A stretch of DNA of 64,000 nt, from NCBI RefSeq assembly GCF_018688235.1, contig NZ_CP061313.1, positions 186,001 through 250,000 on the forward strand. Direction: 5' to 3'. The stretch is from Polynucleobacter sp. AP-Nino-20-G2 (GTDB lineage: Bacteria; Pseudomonadota; Gammaproteobacteria; Burkholderiales; Burkholderiaceae). The notes under the pieces are model-generated. The model was given only the letters and a program-made list of their open reading frames with translations, did no database searches and had not been told where the DNA came from. Positions 56,167 to 64,000 of the stretch are shown here, one piece after another (the stretch's first letter is position 1; every line of letters starts with the position of its first letter). Both the position numbers and the translations under genes were made by a program.

Positions 56167-57132
56167 ATGAATATCCTCGTATTTGGTAAAGATGGTCAAT
56201 TAGGCAAAGCGTTCAAGGTTTTATTGGGTCAACGTATTTCTGGGTTGGGCGTTCAGCCAGTTATTTGCTATGTGGGTCGCAGCGATTGCGATCTTACCAA
56301 CGGGAATGCAGTTATTGCATTGCTCAATCAATCTTCACCGAATTTAATCATTAATGCTTCTGCCTATACCGCTGTAGATAAGGCGGAGACTGAGAGCGAT
56401 TTAGCCTTTGCTGTGAATGCCAAGGCCCCAGAGTTGATGGCGCAATACGCCGCCGAGCATGGAGCTACTTTTTTGCATTACTCAACAGACTATGTGTTTG
56501 ATGGCGAGAAGTATGGCTTCTATCTAGAGGGCGATCTACGTAATCCTTTGGGTGTGTATGGCAAAAGCAAAGCTGCTGGCGAAGAGGCCATTGCAAGGGT
56601 ATTCGCCAACACTATTGATGCTGGTGGTCAATACGCCATTTTCAGAACAAGCTGGGTATATGGCGATGGTGGTAATTTCATTCGTACGATTTTGCGTTTA
56701 GCAAAGGAGCGCGAAGAGCTTAAAGTGATTAACGATCAATATGGCGTGCCAACAAGTGCGCAATGGTTGGCTCAGGTCAGTTTGGACTTGGCGACCAATC
56801 AACAATTAGTCATTAGACGATTTCCATCGGGTATTTATCATGCAGTGCCTGCTGGAGAAACTACGTGGCATAGTTTGGCTCGATTAGCTGCACAGGCGGC
56901 TATCGATGCAGGAGTTGCTCTAAAAGTGACTTCCGATGCCATCAAGCCCATACTGGCAGTTGAATATCCTTTGCCAGCTTCAAGGCCCATGAATTCGAGG
57001 ATGTCGACAGATAAGCTTCGTAAGGTGTTTGAGGGTCGAGGCGATATGTCAAAATTACAACAATTGAATCAGCCATGGAGTGAGTCTGTAAAGGCGTATG
57101 TCTCCAATTTGGCTAAAGATGGTCTTATCTAG
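56167..57132 (+). CDS. rmlD: dTDP-4-dehydrorhamnose reductase
   Basis: RmlD carries out the final reduction to dTDP-L-rhamnose. From ATG 56167 it has 321 residues with NILVFGKDGQLGKA (the NADPH loop), LIINASAYTAVDKAE, STDYVFDG and YGKSKAAGEE. A GTG at 56146 would add seven residues. It follows rmlB by 28 bp. Confidence 0.95.
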   Translation: MNILVFGKDGQLGKAFKVLLGQRISGLGVQPVICYVGRSDCDLTNGNAVIALLNQSSPNLIINASAYTAVDKAETESDLAFAVNAKAPELMAQYAAEHGATFLHYSTDYVFDGEKYGFYLEGDLRNPLGVYGKSKAAGEEAIARVFANTIDAGGQYAIFRTSWVYGDGGNFIRTILRLAKEREELKVINDQYGVPTSAQWLAQVSLDLATNQQLVIRRFPSGIYHAVPAGETTWHSLARLAAQAAIDAGVALKVTSDAIKPILAVEYPLPASRPMNSRMSTDKLRKVFEGRGDMSKLQQLNQPWSESVKAYVSNLAKDGLI

Positions 57133-57142
57133 AAAGCATCCT

Positions 57143-58081
57143 ATGGCAGTCAATCAGATGAATCGCAAAGGTATTATTTTGGCTGGTGGATCTGGTACTC
57201 GTTTGTACCCAGTGACCCAGGCTGTTTCTAAGCAGCTGATGCCCGTCTACGACAAGCCGATGGTGTATTACCCTTTGACAACCTTGATGCTTGCAGGCAT
57301 CCGGGATATCTTGTTAATTTCTACACCTCATGACACACCACGTTTTGCAGAGTTATTAGGCGATGGTTCTCAATGGGGTTTGAATATTGAGTATTGCGTG
57401 CAGCCATCCCCTGATGGTTTGGCGCAAGCGTTTACTTTAGGAAAAAATTTCGTTGGAAATAATCCGAGTGCTTTAGTGCTTGGCGACAATATTTTCTATG
57501 GCCATGAATTAGTAGATCAATTAGATAGCGCAAATGCGCGTAGTAGTGGCGCGACAGTTTTTGCTTATCACGTCAACGATCCAGAGCGTTATGGTGTTGT
57601 GGAGTTTGATAAAGACTACAAAGCATTGTCCATTGAAGAGAAGCCTCTGCAGCCGAGAAGTAGTTATGCGGTCACGGGCCTCTACTTTTATGACAATCAA
57701 GTGTGTGATATTGCCTCTTCCATTAAGCCTAGCGCGCGTGGCGAACTAGAGATTACCGATGTCAACCGCGTGTATCTCGACAAGAATGAGCTCAGTGTTG
57801 AGATTATGGGGCGTGGGTTTGCTTGGCTCGATACCGGCACACATGATTCATTGTTAGATGCTGCAGGCTTTATCGCTACGCTGCAAAAGCGCCAAGGCCT
57901 GATGGTGGCATGCCCTGAAGAAATTGCCTACCGACAAGGCTGGATCAGCGCGGATGATGTGCAAAAAGTGGCTACCCAATTGAGTAAGAATAGCTATGGT
58001 CAGTATTTAAGTAAGATTTTGAATGAGCTCAATACCTCCGCTCAGCCTGTTTCTTTATCTCATAAGAAGGTGATTGGATGA
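57143..58081 (+). CDS. rmlA: glucose-1-phosphate thymidylyltransferase
   Basis: RmlA makes dTDP-glucose from dTTP and glucose 1-phosphate. Its signature KGIILAGGSGTRLYPVT, VLGDNIFYGHEL and EEKPLQPRSSYAVTGLYFYD are present. Start ATG 57143 follows the rmlD stop by 10 bp; ATG 57158 is equally possible. A longer upstream frame would run into rmlD. The last 4 bp overlap rmlC. Confidence 0.96.
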   Translation: MAVNQMNRKGIILAGGSGTRLYPVTQAVSKQLMPVYDKPMVYYPLTTLMLAGIRDILLISTPHDTPRFAELLGDGSQWGLNIEYCVQPSPDGLAQAFTLGKNFVGNNPSALVLGDNIFYGHELVDQLDSANARSSGATVFAYHVNDPERYGVVEFDKDYKALSIEEKPLQPRSSYAVTGLYFYDNQVCDIASSIKPSARGELEITDVNRVYLDKNELSVEIMGRGFAWLDTGTHDSLLDAAGFIATLQKRQGLMVACPEEIAYRQGWISADDVQKVATQLSKNSYGQYLSKILNELNTSAQPVSLSHKKVIG

Positions 58082-58656
58082 GTGTGGGTATAGCTTCACC
58101 TTCTAAGCTTCAAGTAACCCCAACGGCCATTCATGATGTACTGATCATTGAGCCAAAGGTTTTTGGTGATGAGCGTGGTTGGTTTACCGAATCTTTTAAT
58201 GCGCAGGATTTTGCTGCTGCCACCGGCTTAAATGTTGAGTTTGTGCAAGATAACCATTCATTTTCTCGTCAATGGACCTTGCGTGGCTTGCATTACCAGT
58301 TAGAGCAAACGCAGGGTAAGTTGGTGCGAGTAGTGGCTGGTAGCGTATTTGACGTTGCTGTGGACATTCGCAAAGATTCGCCGACCTATGGCAAGTGGGC
58401 TGGCGTGCAATTAAGTGCTCAAAATCATAAACAGTTATGGATCCCCGCTGGGCTAGCGCATGGCTTTTTGGTCTTATCAGAAACTGCAGAGTTTCTGTAT
58501 AAGACAACGGATTACTATCATCCACAAAGCGAGGCCTGTCTGGCTTGGAATGACCCAACAGTGGATATCAAATGGCCCTTGCCTGAAGGTATCACCCCGA
58601 ATATGAATGCTAAAGATGCTGCAGGACTCTTGTGGGATGATGCCCCAAAGTTCTAG
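58078..58656 (+). CDS. rmlC: dTDP-4-dehydrorhamnose 3,5-epimerase
   Basis: RmlC epimerises C3 and C5 of the keto-sugar on the way to dTDP-L-rhamnose. The 192-residue cupin has DERGWFTESFN, NHSFSRQWTLRGLHYQ with the catalytic His region, and LWIPAGLAHGFLVLSE. It overlaps rmlA by an ATGA junction and completes rmlBDAC. Confidence 0.97.
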   Translation: MSVGIASPSKLQVTPTAIHDVLIIEPKVFGDERGWFTESFNAQDFAAATGLNVEFVQDNHSFSRQWTLRGLHYQLEQTQGKLVRVVAGSVFDVAVDIRKDSPTYGKWAGVQLSAQNHKQLWIPAGLAHGFLVLSETAEFLYKTTDYYHPQSEACLAWNDPTVDIKWPLPEGITPNMNAKDAAGLLWDDAPKF

Positions 58657-58696
58657 TGTTTTGGGGCGGGTCTTCAAAAGATAAGATAATGCCCAG

Positions 58697-59749
58697 ATGA
58701 GCAATGCTTCATTTAATCCCTCTACCTCTGCTAGCCCGAAGATCTTATTGGTAAAGCTATCCTCCTTGGGGGATGTCTTGCATAACTTATCTATTGTTTG
58801 GGACTTGCGCGCGCGCCTACCTGAGGCGCAAATTGATTGGGTAGTGGAAGAGGCTTACGTTCATCTATTGGAGCCTTTGCGCTCCCGGGAAGGATTTCGG
58901 GGGATTGATCGCATCATTCCTTTTGGTTTGCGTCGCTGGAAGAAAAATCTACTAACACTTGCCACCTGGAAACAGTTTTCTTCTTTCCGAAAAGAACTTC
59001 AGGCAATAACTTATGATGTCTTGATCGAAACTCAAGGTTTATTGAAGTCGGCGATGGTTTGTTCTTTAGCTAAAAAGAGTTCAAATGCCGTGATTGCTGG
59101 GCTTGCTAATGCCACCGAGTTCTCAGGTTATGAGCCTCTTGCTAGATCTTTTTATAACCAATCAGTACAGGTGCCAATGCAGTGTCATGCGGTGGATCGT
59201 TCTCGTTGGGTCATGTGCTCGGCTTTAGATTGGCCATTGCTAGATCGATCCGATGCGCCGAAGTTTTATCCTGAAGCGTTTGTGCAAAGTATTCCAAAAA
59301 TCTCTGTGCAGGGTTTGCGAGCGCCTTATATATTGTGCTTTCATTCAACTGCGCGTGAAGCAAAGCGTTGGTCTAATGAGCATTGGATAGCGCTTGGCAA
59401 AGATCTATCTGCTCGTGGTTACCAAATGGTTTTCCCTTGGGGAAATGCTGCTGAAAAATCGGTTAGTCAATTGCTTGCTTCTCAGATCCCTGATGCTATT
59501 GTGCCGCCAGCCTTTTCTATTGAAGAAGCATTCTCGGTCATTGCCGGTGCAGCTTTAACGGTTGGGGTTGATACAGGTTTGACGCATTTAGCAGCGGTGC
59601 TAAATAAACCCACTGTAGAGATGTATTGCGACTCACCACGCTGGAAGACCGAGGGCTATTGGTCTGACAAGATTGCTAACGTTGGAGATATTAATGCTCC
59701 ACCATCGGTTCAAGAGGTGCTCGATGCCTCTCTCAAATTACTCTCTTAA
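58697..59749 (+). CDS. waaC: lipopolysaccharide heptosyltransferase I
   Basis: WaaC adds the first heptose to Kdo2-lipid A. The 350-residue GT9 enzyme shows the start ILLVKLSSLGDVLHNLSIV and the ADP-heptose site VGVDTGLTHLAAVLNKPTV. It is 40 bp after rmlC and on the same strand, closing the LPS region. Confidence 0.94.
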   Translation: MSNASFNPSTSASPKILLVKLSSLGDVLHNLSIVWDLRARLPEAQIDWVVEEAYVHLLEPLRSREGFRGIDRIIPFGLRRWKKNLLTLATWKQFSSFRKELQAITYDVLIETQGLLKSAMVCSLAKKSSNAVIAGLANATEFSGYEPLARSFYNQSVQVPMQCHAVDRSRWVMCSALDWPLLDRSDAPKFYPEAFVQSIPKISVQGLRAPYILCFHSTAREAKRWSNEHWIALGKDLSARGYQMVFPWGNAAEKSVSQLLASQIPDAIVPPAFSIEEAFSVIAGAALTVGVDTGLTHLAAVLNKPTVEMYCDSPRWKTEGYWSDKIANVGDINAPPSVQEVLDASLKLLS

Positions 59750-59757
59750 CGTTTTAT

Positions 59758-59772
59758 ATCCCTGGCAGGGAT
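59758..59772. terminator. small hairpin between waaC and tolC
   Basis: ATCCCTG and CAGGGAT can pair (7 bp around one base, or 5 bp around TGGCA). TCAGTTTT follows on the plus strand. It lies in the 29-bp gap of the convergent pair and may be a weak terminator. Confidence 0.4.
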
Positions 59773-59778
59773 TCAGTT

Positions 59779-61395
59779 TTAGCGTAGTAAGGTGTTGATG
59801 GAGATGAGATCTTCATCTGATAAAGACGCTGCATGCGCTTTTAGTCGAATGGCATTGAGGATGGTGTTGTAACGCGCTTGTTGCAATTGTGAGCGGGTAG
59901 TAATGACTGTATCTAAGGCAATCAACACATCGATATTGATTAAGGTGCCCACTTGGAACCCGAGCTTGCTAGATTCCAGTGCGGATGTAGAGGAGCGCTC
60001 AGCCGCTTCATACGCTTTGACGCTCGCTAGACCGCCATAGAAACCGGTAAATGCTGCACGGGTGTTTTGGGCAGCAGTACGACGAGCATTGTCGTAGTTC
60101 GCTTTGGCAGCATCTAGTAGAGCAGCATTTTGACGAATTACGGAACTATTAAAGCCACCCGAGACTAAGGGGATATTTATCTGCAAGGCAATGGTGTTGT
60201 TATACACATTGGTTTGCGCGGGAGTGTAGCTATTTGGAGTTCCGTTTGAGGTATTAAAGCCACTCGTTCCTACTAAGTTAACAGTAGGGTAATTGAGTGC
60301 CTGAGAAGCTCTATAAGTACTTTCCGCGAGGTTGACTGATAGCTGCCCTGCTAGTACGTTGAAGTTCGCAGTCTCCGCTTGCAAAATCCAGTCATCCAAG
60401 GTTTGGCCTTTAGGTAGCTGTGGATTGACGCTATCCGCAATCGGAATGCCATTGCTATCTTTACTCTTGGTGCGAGGGTCTTTTAAGACGCCATCGATTT
60501 TGGCTTCTTTAGTAAGCGGCTTTAAAGGTCCAACAGGGTGTCCAACTAATTGCTCTAAGACGCCACGTTTCACAATGAGGTCGGCTTGGGCGGCAATCTC
60601 TTGAGAGTTGGCTAAATCTAAGGCAGCTTGCGCAGTATTAACGTCAACAATTGTGGCTAAGCCGGCATCAAATTTTGCTTGAGCAATCTCTAGCTGCTGT
60701 TTGATTAAACCTTTTTTATTGCGATATAACTCAACGTTATCTTGACTAGTTAGAGCATCAAAGTAGGCTTGTGAAACACGCAGAATTAAATCTTGTTGTG
60801 CCAAGAAAAAACGCATGTCAGCAATTTTGGTATTTAAGTCACCTTGATTAAATGCTTCAAGGGCTGCGATATTAAATACGGGCTGAGTCAGCGTAACGGT
60901 ATAACTTTTCTGATCAAAGACTCGGGAGTTGCCTGCATTGCTGGCCACATTGGTAGTCCCGACACCGTGCTGGTAGTAGCGGGTGCCGCCTGGGGTGGCA
61001 TTGGCTTGTGGAAGTAGCAGGGACAAACCTTGCCAGTACAGCTCTTTACTGGCTTGATAGTTAAAACGAGCAGCATTTAAAACCGGATCACTAAATGCAG
61101 CTTCTTGGTAAAGCCGAATTAAATCAGTCGATTGAGCGGTATTCGCTGCGCTATTGCCGTTGACATTAGATGGCGCCCCATTGGTCGGAATAGCTTGCTT
61201 GGGCAGGGTAACCATTTGCGGGGGCATATCTAGCCCAACCAAGGACTGGGCGCTTACTGGGGTAGGTAGGGCTGGCCTTGCGCCATTGGCGTTTTGAGCA
61301 AATGCATCAAGAGGCAGCGCGCTGAGCCCGAGAGCCTGACTCAGGATTAAACCAAAGGTGGTTAGCTGAGAGAAGCGAAAGCGTGTTGGGGTCAT
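59779..61395 (-). CDS. tolC: TolC-family outer-membrane efflux protein
   Basis: A 538-residue outer-membrane channel of the TolC family, which links inner-membrane export pumps to the exterior. A signal peptide (about 1-34, ending LDAFAQ) is followed by an Asn/Pro/Ala-rich stretch and two TolC repeats of long helices (AQAKFDAGLATIVDVNTAQA in the first, the equivalent FQVGTLINIDVLIALDT in the second). No export pump genes are adjacent. It diverges from uppP across 119 bp. Confidence 0.93.
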   Translation of the reverse strand: MTPTRFRFSQLTTFGLILSQALGLSALPLDAFAQNANGARPALPTPVSAQSLVGLDMPPQMVTLPKQAIPTNGAPSNVNGNSAANTAQSTDLIRLYQEAAFSDPVLNAARFNYQASKELYWQGLSLLLPQANATPGGTRYYQHGVGTTNVASNAGNSRVFDQKSYTVTLTQPVFNIAALEAFNQGDLNTKIADMRFFLAQQDLILRVSQAYFDALTSQDNVELYRNKKGLIKQQLEIAQAKFDAGLATIVDVNTAQAALDLANSQEIAAQADLIVKRGVLEQLVGHPVGPLKPLTKEAKIDGVLKDPRTKSKDSNGIPIADSVNPQLPKGQTLDDWILQAETANFNVLAGQLSVNLAESTYRASQALNYPTVNLVGTSGFNTSNGTPNSYTPAQTNVYNNTIALQINIPLVSGGFNSSVIRQNAALLDAAKANYDNARRTAAQNTRAAFTGFYGGLASVKAYEAAERSSTSALESSKLGFQVGTLINIDVLIALDTVITTRSQLQQARYNTILNAIRLKAHAASLSDEDLISINTLLR

Positions 61396-61514
61396 CTAAT
61401 TCGGTTACTTTTCAAGGTGCATGAAGTTTAAGGCCTATTTCAATAGAGCGTCTCATTTGCACCTTATTTTGCCAAATCCTAGGCTAACCCTCATCTATCT
61501 ATAAAATTGCGCCT

Positions 61515-62366
61515 ATGGATCTAATTTTGCTGGCTAAAGCAGTAGTACTGGGAGTGGTGGAGGGCTTAACTGAGTTTTTGCCAATCTCCAGCACGGGACA
61601 CCTTATTTTGGTTGGCGACTTGCTCGACTTCAATGATGAGCGAGGCAAGGCCTTTGAGGTCATTATTCAGTTTGGGGCAATCTTGGCCGTTTGCTGGGAG
61701 TTTCGTGAAAAGCTCTGGAAGGTCGCCTCAACCATCAAAAGTAGCGCTATTTCTCGTCGTTTTGTCCTCAATCTGCTGATCGCTTCGATTCCGGCAATGG
61801 GCCTGGCATTTGTATTTGGCAAGCATATTAAAGCGGTATTGTTTGCTCCGGTTCCGGTGGCAAGCGCTTTTATTTTGGGCGCGTTGGTGATTTTTTGGGC
61901 GGAGCGCCGTCAGACCAAACTCATGCATTCCCCGGCTAAGATGCATATTCAGTCGGTAGATGATTTAACGCCCATGGATGCCCTCAAGGTTGGCTTGGCG
62001 CAATGCGCCGCCTTAATTCCGGGGACCTCCCGTTCGGGCGCAACCATTATCGGCGGCATGCTCTTTGGTTTGCCTCGAGCGGTGGCTACCGAGTTTTCTT
62101 TCTTCTTGGCAATCCCTGTGATTGGCGGTGCTACAGCTTACGAACTGCTCAAGCTTTGGAAAAATCCCGTCTCCTTATCGGGCGATTTCGCATGGGCGAT
62201 TGTGGTTGGCTTTATCGCCGCCTTTATCTCTGCTTTTGTTTGTGTGCGTTGGTTGATTCATTATGTCGCTGGACATAATTTCATCCCATTCGCTTGGTAT
62301 CGCATTGTCTTTGGACTGCTTGTCTTAGTCAGCGCTTATAGTGGTCTGGTTGCTTGGTCTCACTAA
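61515..62366 (+). CDS. uppP: undecaprenyl-diphosphate phosphatase
   Basis: UppP (BacA) recycles undecaprenyl diphosphate for murein and O-antigen synthesis. It has 283 residues, with about eight membrane helices and both signatures: GLTEFLPISSTGHLILVG and LIPGTSRSGATIIGGMLFGL. A role for its product in the nearby polysaccharide region is plausible. Confidence 0.97.
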   Translation: MDLILLAKAVVLGVVEGLTEFLPISSTGHLILVGDLLDFNDERGKAFEVIIQFGAILAVCWEFREKLWKVASTIKSSAISRRFVLNLLIASIPAMGLAFVFGKHIKAVLFAPVPVASAFILGALVIFWAERRQTKLMHSPAKMHIQSVDDLTPMDALKVGLAQCAALIPGTSRSGATIIGGMLFGLPRAVATEFSFFLAIPVIGGATAYELLKLWKNPVSLSGDFAWAIVVGFIAAFISAFVCVRWLIHYVAGHNFIPFAWYRIVFGLLVLVSAYSGLVAWSH

Positions 62367-62406
62367 TTCCAACATTCATTATTAATAGACGCAGATTGGA
62401 GTAAAT

Positions 62407-62865
62407 ATGGATGCATCGATTGACGCTATTACTAATAATATTCAGCTGGCATTGGCCCCTGTTTTTTTATTGACTGCTGTTGCCACCTTAATTAATGCAA
62501 TCTCTGCTCGCTTGGCTCGATCAGTAGATCGTATGCGCGCTATTCAGCACAAGATTCAGGAGGGGGTGGTAACTGATCAAGCGATCCTGATGCATATGAT
62601 GCGTGAAGCAAATGAAGCAAAAATTCGTGGTCGTTTATGTACTGCCGCTATCTTCTTTGATGTCTTAAGTGGCGTATTTATTTCTTTAACAGTTCTGGAG
62701 CTGTTTTTCTTCCAAGCTGGTGCTGTACGCTCCTTGCAGGCTACCTATGTTATCTGGACATTTGTCCTTGGCCTAGTATCGTTTATGACATCTCTGTCTA
62801 TTGTCCTGGGTGAGGTGGTCTATGCCTATCGCTCAGCAGGGTGGAATACACCTTTCTCTAAATAA
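62407..62865 (+). CDS. DUF2721 membrane protein
   Basis: A 152-residue protein of unknown function with three hydrophobic segments (about 13-33, 77-98, 112-135) and the family start NIQLALAPVFLLTAVATLIN and SARLARSVDRMRAI. It lies between uppP and trmB, 13 bp before the trmB start. Confidence 0.85.
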   Translation: MDASIDAITNNIQLALAPVFLLTAVATLINAISARLARSVDRMRAIQHKIQEGVVTDQAILMHMMREANEAKIRGRLCTAAIFFDVLSGVFISLTVLELFFFQAGAVRSLQATYVIWTFVLGLVSFMTSLSIVLGEVVYAYRSAGWNTPFSK

Positions 62866-62878
62866 AGGTATTAGCACA

Positions 62879-63661
62879 GTGACATTTCCTAGAACAGATC
62901 GTATTCGCTCTTTTGTATTGCGGGCAGGCAGAACAACCGCTGGTCAGCAGCGCGCTATTGATGACTTAGGCCCTCAGTTTTTGGTGCCTTTTCAGGAGCT
63001 TGTATTAGATCTTCCTCAGGCATTCGGCGGTTCATCGCATCCCAAGATATTAGAGATTGGTTTTGGCATGGGTGAGACGACCGCCAAAATTGCCGCCTTG
63101 CGTACTGAGGATGATTTTCTGGCGATTGAAGTTCATCCACCTGGTGTTGGGGCTTTGCTCAAATTAATCGGTGAAAACCAGCTCACTAATTTACGTTTGA
63201 TTCGTCATGATGCTGTTGAGGTACTGGAGAAGATGATTGCTCCCAATTCTTTAGATGGCATCCATATTTATTTTGCCGATCCTTGGCATAAGAAACGTCA
63301 TCATAAGCGTCGCTTGATTCAGTCGGAGTTCGTGAAGCTGTTAGTTTCACGCTTAAAGCCTGGCGCCTATTTGCATTTAGCCACGGATTGGCATAACTAT
63401 GCCGAACAAATGCTCTTGGTTTTAAATGCAGAGCCTACCCTCATGAACACCTCTACCGAGCAAGTGCAGGTAGAAACTTTCTCGGCTGAAGATGTGGCGA
63501 AGTCCGAAGATTCAAAAGAATTCAGACCTACCTTGGAGCAGCTCTGCGCCAAGCATCCTGGCTATGTGGAGAGGCCGGCTTACCGACCCATTACCAAGTT
63601 TGAGAACCGTGGCATCAAGCTTGGTCACGGTGTTTGGGATTTGGTTTACAAGAAGAAGTAA
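62879..63661 (+). CDS. trmB: tRNA (guanine-N7-)-methyltransferase
   Basis: TrmB makes m7G46 in tRNA. The SAM loop LEIGFGMGETT and the catalytic ADPWHKKRHHKRRL are clear. The open frame extends to 62801 inside the DUF2721 gene, but GTG 62879 with AAAGG upstream gives MTFPRTDRIRSFVLRAGR, the usual N-terminus, and 260 residues. A terminator follows. Confidence 0.95.
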   Translation: MTFPRTDRIRSFVLRAGRTTAGQQRAIDDLGPQFLVPFQELVLDLPQAFGGSSHPKILEIGFGMGETTAKIAALRTEDDFLAIEVHPPGVGALLKLIGENQLTNLRLIRHDAVEVLEKMIAPNSLDGIHIYFADPWHKKRHHKRRLIQSEFVKLLVSRLKPGAYLHLATDWHNYAEQMLLVLNAEPTLMNTSTEQVQVETFSAEDVAKSEDSKEFRPTLEQLCAKHPGYVERPAYRPITKFENRGIKLGHGVWDLVYKKK

Positions 63662-63685
63662 TTTAAGAAGATAAGAAAATATAAA

Positions 63686-63728
63686 CAATAAAGCCGCTGG
63701 GGGTCACTTCATGGTTGCGGCTTTATTG
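63686..63728. terminator. bidirectional terminator between trmB and gabD
   Basis: CAATAAAGCCGC and GCGGCTTTATTG pair perfectly (12 bp) around a 19-nt loop. It sits between convergent genes and shows T/A flanks suitable for both. Confidence 0.8.
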
Positions 63729-63741
63729 TGACTGAATGATT

Positions 63742-64000
63742 TCAGAGGCCCAAGCAAACGTACTTCATTTCGAGGTATTCATCCATACCGTAGACACTAC
63801 CTTCTCGCCCTAGGCCAGATTGTTTAATGCCTCCAAATGGACCCACTTCGTTGGAGATGATCCCGGAGTTCACTCCCACAATGCCGTACTCTAATGCCTC
63901 TGCCGCCTTCCAGATACGGCCAATATCTCGGCTGTAGAAGTAAGAAGCTAGGCCAAACTGGCTGTTGTTAGCCAGCCTGATAGCTTCCTCATCGCTTTCA
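63742..64000 (-). CDS. gabD: NAD(P)-dependent succinate-semialdehyde dehydrogenase, C-terminal part
   Basis: Only the last 85 codons lie in the window; the rest is beyond its end. The visible part ESDEEAIRLANNSQFGLASY, YGIVGVNSGIISNEVGPFGG and IKQSGLGREGSVYGMDEYLE is typical of GabD-type aldehyde dehydrogenases, which oxidise succinate semialdehyde to succinate. The stop is at 63742-63744. Other members of this subfamily (e.g. glutarate semialdehyde) cannot be excluded from the fragment. Confidence 0.9.
   Translation of the reverse strand, partial: ESDEEAIRLANNSQFGLASYFYSRDIGRIWKAAEALEYGIVGVNSGIISNEVGPFGGIKQSGLGREGSVYGMDEYLEMKYVCLGL

Noticed and set aside
62801..62878. Longer trmB start overlapping the DUF2721 gene
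   Set aside because: GTG 62879 with an AAAGG ribosome site gives the family N-terminus; the longer version adds unrelated residues.

Overview
The window is ordinary, gene-dense chromosome from a betaproteobacterium, most likely the freshwater genus Polynucleobacter (Burkholderiaceae). This rests on recognised proteins and gene order: rppH|proS, ffh|ccsA-ampD-nrdAB, aroQ-accB-accC-prmA, tlpA|mpl, rnb-tonB-aroE-mtgA, fur|bamE-dapB, leuS-lptE-holA-proA and a lysine/alanine/proline-repeat histone H1-like protein. I found no rRNA, tRNA, insertion sequence, prophage or CRISPR array. Two genes are cut by the window edges: rppH at the start and a succinate-semialdehyde dehydrogenase at the end.

Layout. 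1-5.5 kb: RNA decapping (rppH), prolyl-tRNA synthetase, the SRP GTPase, a CcsA/YpjD-like membrane protein and an unusual membrane-anchored AmpD. 5.5-10 kb: the class Ia ribonucleotide reductase operon nrdAB, with an NrdR-type operator pair in its leader. 10.3-10.8 kb: a repeat-rich histone-like gene whose reading frame breaks at a textbook -1 slippery site. 10.8-15.8 kb, minus strand: PfkB kinase, a PrmA-DUF3426 fusion, accC, accB, aroQ. 16-23.3 kb: tlpA divergent from mpl-fabG-rnb-tonB-aroE-mtgA. 23.3-30.5 kb: pyrF, corA, the overlapping thiL-pgpA-pncC operon, maeB and a barstar-like gene. 30.5-34.4 kb: rsmE, tkt, gap. 34.5-44.3 kb: fur divergent from bamE-dapB, then leuS-lptE-holA-proA-hemJ-rlmL. 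44.3-48.2 kb: rubredoxin, hemL, apaH, phrB. 48.3-50.9 kb: the overlapping algH-ruvX-pyrR-pyrB operon. 50.9-59.7 kb: a surface-polysaccharide region with an AT-rich block (GT9-like protein, O-antigen ligase, GT4, GT2), then rmlBDAC and waaC. 59.8-64 kb: tolC, uppP, a DUF2721 protein, trmB and the end of gabD.

Functionally the window joins murein recycling and synthesis (AmpD, Mpl, MtgA, UppP, DapB), outer-membrane and LPS assembly (BamE, LptE, WaaC, WaaL, RmlBDAC, TolC), pyrimidine and deoxynucleotide supply (PyrR, PyrB, PyrF, NrdAB) and central carbon metabolism (Tkt, Gap, MaeB). I see no clear new multi-gene system. The points most worth following are the histone-gene frameshift site (slippery A9 run, immediate stop, correctly spaced hairpin and a long in-register extension), two in-frame gene fusions (PP0621-AmpD and PrmA-DUF3426), a barstar homologue without a toxin and preceded by two inverted repeats, and the low-GC glycan block next to pyrB.
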